Origin: JAAYZK01 sp964535025
Lineage (GTDB): Bacteria; Planctomycetota; Phycisphaerae; SM23-33; FEN-1343
DNA: 27,980 nt
Assembly: GCA_964535025.1 (NCBI GenBank)
Contig: CAZHRW010000109.1
Span: forward strand, 1-27,980
Reading direction: 5' to 3'
Notes under the pieces: generated by a model
Told to the model about the DNA's origin: nothing
What the model saw: only the letters and a program-made list of their open reading frames with translations
The model's database searches: none
Position numbers and translations under genes: made by a program
Part shown: piece after piece, positions 24,231 through 27,980 of the stretch
Layout of the letters: every line of letters begins with the position of its first letter
Numbering within the stretch: position 1 is the first letter of the stretch

Positions 24231-27200
24231 ATGAAATATGTAGCCCTTCTGGCAGGAATCCTGTGTCTGGCCTGCTCGATCGCGACGGGCGCGACGACGA
24301 ACCAGATCTCGCAACATGGGATCACCTGGACCTTCGACGGACCCTACGAGTACGGGCAGTTCGCCAACGGAGACTATTGGGTGATCGGCCCGGTCACGAT
24401 CACGTCGATCGATCCGCCCTCGACCGAATCGGGCGGGCGGACGATGAACGGGTCGATGATCAACCCGGCGATCCAGCTCACCCAGGGGTACGACAGCGCG
24501 ATGTACGGGTCGTACGGGCCGGCCTATTCGGCGTCGCTGAACGCGGCGCTGGATGTATCGGCGGGCAACCCGCTGGTCGTGGCCAACGGGTCGTCGCTGA
24601 TCTCGACGATCAGCCACACCACCGCGGGCGTACGGCCGCAGCTGTCCGACGCGGCCGTGCTGACGGTCCTCGGTTCCGCCCCGCCGGCCGGCAGCTTCCG
24701 TCCTCCGTACTGCGGGACGGACAAGACCATCCGCCACAACGCCGGCGACCTCGACTACACGAAACTGCCCCGCCTGACGCCCCCGGCCAGCGCGCCGGAC
24801 CTCGGCAGCACGGCCGGCGGCTTCGCGCGGGTCTGGCCGGACCATTACGGGTCGTGGCTGGGGCGCTATATGCACCCGTCCAACAACATGCCCGATTACG
24901 GCCGCGACATCGCCAAGCGGGTCGGCAACGGCCTGCTGGTGCTCCTGCTGGATTACACCGACCAGGAGAAGGAGACGCTGCTCATCCGCATGACGCAGTT
25001 GGGGATCGACCTGTACGGGGTCTTCGAGGCCGGCTGCACGTGGGAGGACCTCGGCGGCCACATGCACGGCCGCAAGATGCCGATCCTGCTGGCGGGGCTG
25101 GTGCTCAACGACGCGGATATGCTGGCCGTCGGCCAGTCGACGTTACGCTTCCAGGAGGATCGCCAGACCTGGATCGTCACGCAATACGACGTCGGCCGTC
25201 CGCTGTATCACGACGACGGTCGTCCCCGCGAGGAGTACATCCAGGAAGATGTCGGCATCCCCGAGTGGGGCGAGCAGCACACCCGCAACGAGACCCGCGA
25301 CGGGCGCAACTGGAACGCCTACTACCGGCGGAATGTCGGCCACTCCATCCTCGCCCACGTCCTGACCGCCAACATCCTGGGTGTGCGCGACCAGTGGAAC
25401 TGGGAGCCGCTGTTCCTGTATATCGACCGCTACTGGTCCATCGAGAAGGACGTCACCGGCACCGATGCGATCACGGACTTCCACAAGGACATGTGGAGTC
25501 TGTACCGCTACACCACAACCGATCCGACCGTCGCGGCGCCCCAGTTCGACCCGGACGGCGGATCGTTTTCCGGCTCGGTCGACGTGACCATCACCTGCGC
25601 GACCAGCGGGGCGACGATCTACTACACCGACGACGGCAGCACGCCAACCACCTCGTCGATGGTCTACAGCTCACCCGTTACCCTCACCGCGACCACCACG
25701 TTGAAGGCCATCGGCGTCAAGAGCGGGATGGACGACAGCCCCGTCGCCTCGGCGACGTTCACCGCCAGCGGCAACCAGGCACCGATCGCCGACGCCGGGG
25801 CGGACCAGACCGTGGACGACACCGACGACAGCGGTGACGAAACCGTCACGCTGGACGGCTCCGGCTCGTCCGACGCGGACGGGACGATCGACAGCTACGT
25901 CTGGGAAGAAAGCGCCGTCCAACTCGCCACGGGCGTCTCGCCGATCGTCACGCTGGCCGTCGGCGCGCACACGATCGACCTGACAGTGACCGATGATGAT
26001 CTCGCCACCGACACCGACAGCGTGGTCGTCACGGTCAACGCCTACAGTGGCGGCGGGACCGGCGAGATCGCCTTCGACGCCGTCAGTGCCACAAGCAGCG
26101 GCAACACCTCGACGACACTGAGTTGGTCGCACACCCTCGGCTCGGGCACCGATCGGATGCTGGTGGTGACCCTCGGCGCCCGGGAGGACACGGTGGACAA
26201 TCTGGACATCGTGTCGGTCACCTTTGACGGCCAACCCATGACGGCGGCGCCGGGCGGCCTGAAGCGTCAAGGCGCCGGGACCCGTGCCCAGACCGCCATC
26301 TACTACATGCTCGACGCCGACCTGCCCGCCGCCGGGACCTATACCGTGGAGGTCACCTATATCGGCGGCGTCGACAAACGTACCGGCGGGGCGATCTCGC
26401 TGACGGGCGTCGCCCAGCAGGCGCCCGAGGCTGTCGCCACCGACGGCGTGACCGACAGCACCATCACCTCCTCGATCACCACGCAGACCGATGGGGCATG
26501 GGTCGTGGACGTCGTGGCCATCAACTACGGCTACGGCGCCTCCTGGACGCCCACCGGCGCCGACATGGTCGAACGCTGGGACGAATGCCCCGGTGGCCAC
26601 ACCGCCGCGGCCGCGACCACGCCGGCGGCGACCGCCGGACAGGTGACGTTGAGTTGGGACTTCAGTTCCAGCGGCAACCAACTGGCCCATTCCATGGCCG
26701 CCTTCGCCCCCGCGGTTGTCCCGGTCAACGAAGCGCCCATCGCCGACGCCGGGGCGGATCAGACGGTCGATGATCTCGACGACAGCGGCGATGAGACCGT
26801 CACGCTGGACGGCTCCGGTTCCTACGATCCGGACGGGACGATCGACAGCTACGTCTGGGACGAAAGCGCCGTCCAGATCGCCACGGGCGCCTCGCCGAAC
26901 GTGACACTGGCGGTCGGCGCGCACACGATCGACCTGACGGTGACCGACGATGACCTGGCCACCGACACCGACAGCGTGGTCGTCACGGTCAACGCCTACG
27001 TCAATATCCCGCCGACGGCCGATGCCGGGGCGGACCAGACCGTGGACGACACCGACGACAGTGGCGACGAAGTCGTCACGCTGGACGGCTCCGGCTCCTC
27101 CGACGCGGACGGGACGATCGACAGCTACGTCTGGGAGGAGGACGCCGTCCAGATCGCCACGGGCGCCTCGCCGGATGTCACGCTGGCCGTCGGCGCGCAC

Positions 27201-27980
27201 ACGATCGACCTGACGGTGACCGATGATGACCTCGCCACGGACACCGACAGCGTGGTCGTCGCGGTCAACGCCTACAGTGGCGGCGGGACCGGCGAGATCG
27301 CGTTCGACGCCGTCAGTTCGACCGTCACCTCGGGCGGCACGACGTTGAGCTGGTCGCACACGCTCGGCGCGGGCGACGATCGGATGGTGGTCGTCACATT
27401 GGGCGCGAAGGACCCGACGTCGTCGGATATGGACATCAGTTCGGTGACGTTCGACGGCGTCGCCATGACCTACGCCTCCGGCTCGCGAAAGGTGCAGGGG
27501 GCGGGCACGAAAGCCCAGACAGCCATGTACTACATGCTCGGCGCCGACCTGCCCGCCGCCGGCACGTACACCGTGACGGCGACGTATGCCGGCAGCGTCG
27601 ATCGGCTCAGCGGCGGGGCCGTCTCGCTGACGGGTGTCGCCCAGCAGGCGCCCGAGGCCGTCGCCACGCACGGCGTGACCGACAGCACCATCGCCTCGTC
27701 GATCACGACGGTTACCGACGGGGCCTGGGTCGTCGATGTGGTGGCCATCAACTACGGCTACCCCGGCTCGTGGACGCCCACGACCACCGGTATGGTCGAA
27801 CGGTGGGACCGCAGTTACAGCGGCCACACCGCCGCGTCGGCCACCACGCCGGTCGCCGTCGCCGGCGCCCAGACGCTGAGTTGGGCGTTCAGTGACAGCG
27901 CCAACCAGGTGGCCCACTCGATGGCGGCCTTCGCCCCGGCGACGATCGCCGCCAACCAGCCCCCCGTCGCCGACGCCGGG
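24231..27980 (+). CDS. Large secreted modular protein with PKD-like repeats (3' end outside window)
   Basis: One frame is open from the ATG at 24231 to the right edge: 1250 codons with no stop. AAAGGA lies 9 bases upstream. Residues 1-21 are a signal peptide (KYVALLAGILCLACSIATGA). Residues about 24-430 form a domain I cannot assign; segments such as GGHMHGRKMPILLAGLVLND and RNVGHSILAHVLTANILG suggest a helical-barrel polysaccharide-active enzyme, but this is tentative. Residues about 436-513 match the chitobiase C-terminal/Fn3-associated pattern (TSGATIYYTDDGSTPTT). Then come PKD-like modules at 515-605, 833-923 and 924-1015, related 226-227-residue beta-rich modules at 606-832 and 1016-1241, and the start of another PKD-like module at 1242. 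The C-terminus, where a sorting signal would be, is missing. Confidence 0.85.
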   Translation, partial: MKYVALLAGILCLACSIATGATTNQISQHGITWTFDGPYEYGQFANGDYWVIGPVTITSIDPPSTESGGRTMNGSMINPAIQLTQGYDSAMYGSYGPAYSASLNAALDVSAGNPLVVANGSSLISTISHTTAGVRPQLSDAAVLTVLGSAPPAGSFRPPYCGTDKTIRHNAGDLDYTKLPRLTPPASAPDLGSTAGGFARVWPDHYGSWLGRYMHPSNNMPDYGRDIAKRVGNGLLVLLLDYTDQEKETLLIRMTQLGIDLYGVFEAGCTWEDLGGHMHGRKMPILLAGLVLNDADMLAVGQSTLRFQEDRQTWIVTQYDVGRPLYHDDGRPREEYIQEDVGIPEWGEQHTRNETRDGRNWNAYYRRNVGHSILAHVLTANILGVRDQWNWEPLFLYIDRYWSIEKDVTGTDAITDFHKDMWSLYRYTTTDPTVAAPQFDPDGGSFSGSVDVTITCATSGATIYYTDDGSTPTTSSMVYSSPVTLTATTTLKAIGVKSGMDDSPVASATFTASGNQAPIADAGADQTVDDTDDSGDETVTLDGSGSSDADGTIDSYVWEESAVQLATGVSPIVTLAVGAHTIDLTVTDDDLATDTDSVVVTVNAYSGGGTGEIAFDAVSATSSGNTSTTLSWSHTLGSGTDRMLVVTLGAREDTVDNLDIVSVTFDGQPMTAAPGGLKRQGAGTRAQTAIYYMLDADLPAAGTYTVEVTYIGGVDKRTGGAISLTGVAQQAPEAVATDGVTDSTITSSITTQTDGAWVVDVVAINYGYGASWTPTGADMVERWDECPGGHTAAAATTPAATAGQVTLSWDFSSSGNQLAHSMAAFAPAVVPVNEAPIADAGADQTVDDLDDSGDETVTLDGSGSYDPDGTIDSYVWDESAVQIATGASPNVTLAVGAHTIDLTVTDDDLATDTDSVVVTVNAYVNIPPTADAGADQTVDDTDDSGDEVVTLDGSGSSDADGTIDSYVWEEDAVQIATGASPDVTLAVGAHTIDLTVTDDDLATDTDSVVVAVNAYSGGGTGEIAFDAVSSTVTSGGTTLSWSHTLGAGDDRMVVVTLGAKDPTSSDMDISSVTFDGVAMTYASGSRKVQGAGTKAQTAMYYMLGADLPAAGTYTVTATYAGSVDRLSGGAVSLTGVAQQAPEAVATHGVTDSTIASSITTVTDGAWVVDVVAINYGYPGSWTPTTTGMVERWDRSYSGHTAASATTPVAVAGAQTLSWAFSDSANQVAHSMAAFAPATIAANQPPVADAG
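25773..26045 (+). repeat. PKD-like module copy 1 in the surface protein
   Basis: Encodes residues 515-605, from NQAPIADAGADQTVDD to TDSVVVTVNAY. The order ADAGADQTV, TLDGSGSSDADGTIDSYVW and HTIDLTVTDDD is the PKD/K319L-type beta-sandwich signature. It is an in-frame repeat with copies at 26727 and 27000. Confidence 0.85.
26046..26726 (+). repeat. Beta-rich module copy 1 in the surface protein
   Basis: Encodes residues 606-832, starting SGGGTGEIAFDAVSATSSGN and ending HSMAAFAPA. It contains SVTFDGQPM, TAIYYMLDADLPAAGTYTV and DGAWVVDVVAINYGY. It reads as an extracellular beta-sandwich domain of unknown binding function. The second copy starts exactly 1230 bases downstream. Confidence 0.8.
26727..26999 (+). 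repeat. PKD-like module copy 2 in the surface protein
   Basis: Encodes residues 833-923 (NEAPIADAGADQTVDD to VNAY). It is the same length as copy 1, with few differences in protein or DNA, and is directly abutted by copy 3. Confidence 0.85.
27000..27275 (+). repeat. PKD-like module copy 3 in the surface protein
   Basis: Encodes residues 924-1015 (VNIPPTADAGADQTVDD to VNAY). Its last part and the junction into the next module are almost base-for-base the same as the corresponding junction at 26046. Confidence 0.85.
27276..27953 (+). repeat. Beta-rich module copy 2 in the surface protein
   Basis: Encodes residues 1016-1241. It opens with the same SGGGTGEIAFDAVS and keeps LTGVAQQAPEAVAT, GVTDSTI and DGAWVVDVVAINYGY, but is more diverged in its middle than the PKD-like copies. 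A further PKD-like module (NQPPVADAG) begins at 27954 and is cut by the edge. Confidence 0.8.

Noticed and set aside
23981..25837. Plus-strand open frame of 618 codons overlapping the start of the surface-protein gene
   Set aside because: Its peptide is Arg/Pro/Gly-rich without domains. The frame starting at 24231 has a ribosome site, signal peptide and recognisable modules.
25671..27917. Minus-strand open frame of 748 codons opposite the surface-protein gene
   Set aside because: It is antisense to a clear signal-peptide-bearing gene, and its peptide is a repetitive Arg/Gly/Asp/Val-rich image of the PKD-like repeats. High GC and repeat coding keep it open.

Overview
The window is high-GC bacterial DNA, almost fully coding, and most likely from a planctomycete of the Phycisphaerae type or a close relative. 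That placement is an inference. It rests on a polysaccharide-type exosortase locus with a very large TPR protein, a ceramidase-like protein, a repeat-rich secreted protein, and AT-rich palindromic intergenic islands. No rRNA, complete tRNA, insertion sequence, integrase or CRISPR array was seen.

Positions 1-5055 are all on the minus strand. From the right they are: a NeuD/PglD-like acyltransferase, larC plus a small membrane/coiled-coil/HTH protein, then ribH-nusB-ftsY, and finally the N-terminus of an aldo/keto reductase cut by the window edge. ribH-nusB-ftsY reads as one unit behind a good sigma-70-like promoter (TTGTCA-17-TATCAT). larC appears to have a promoter so close to its ATG that the mRNA would be leaderless.

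Positions 5586-16139 hold a plus-strand, five-gene block: Wza-like export lipoprotein, exosortase, EpsI-like partner, a 1588-residue membrane-anchored TPR protein, and a Wzz/Wzc-type chain-length regulator with a C-terminal BY-kinase-like domain. Together they make a coherent envelope machine: polysaccharide export plus transpeptidase-like processing of surface proteins. A strong GC hairpin follows. After it come a CheX-like phosphatase, a small multidrug-export-family membrane protein, mnmA (again with a -10 box placed for leaderless transcription) and a family 9 glycosyltransferase.

Positions 19213-23756 return to the minus strand with a hybrid sensor histidine kinase that overlaps the glycosyltransferase tail to tail, and a neutral-ceramidase-like protein behind a TTGACA-17-AATACT promoter.

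From 24231 to the right edge runs one uninterrupted plus-strand gene of at least 1250 codons. It encodes a signal peptide, an unrecognised N-terminal domain, a chitobiase-C-terminal-like domain, and then PKD-like and beta-sandwich modules that are nearly identical copies at DNA level. It is truncated by the window. It is preceded by a 474-base gap containing several perfect inverted repeats. It is the natural candidate, though unproven, for a surface protein handled by the exosortase system encoded upstream.
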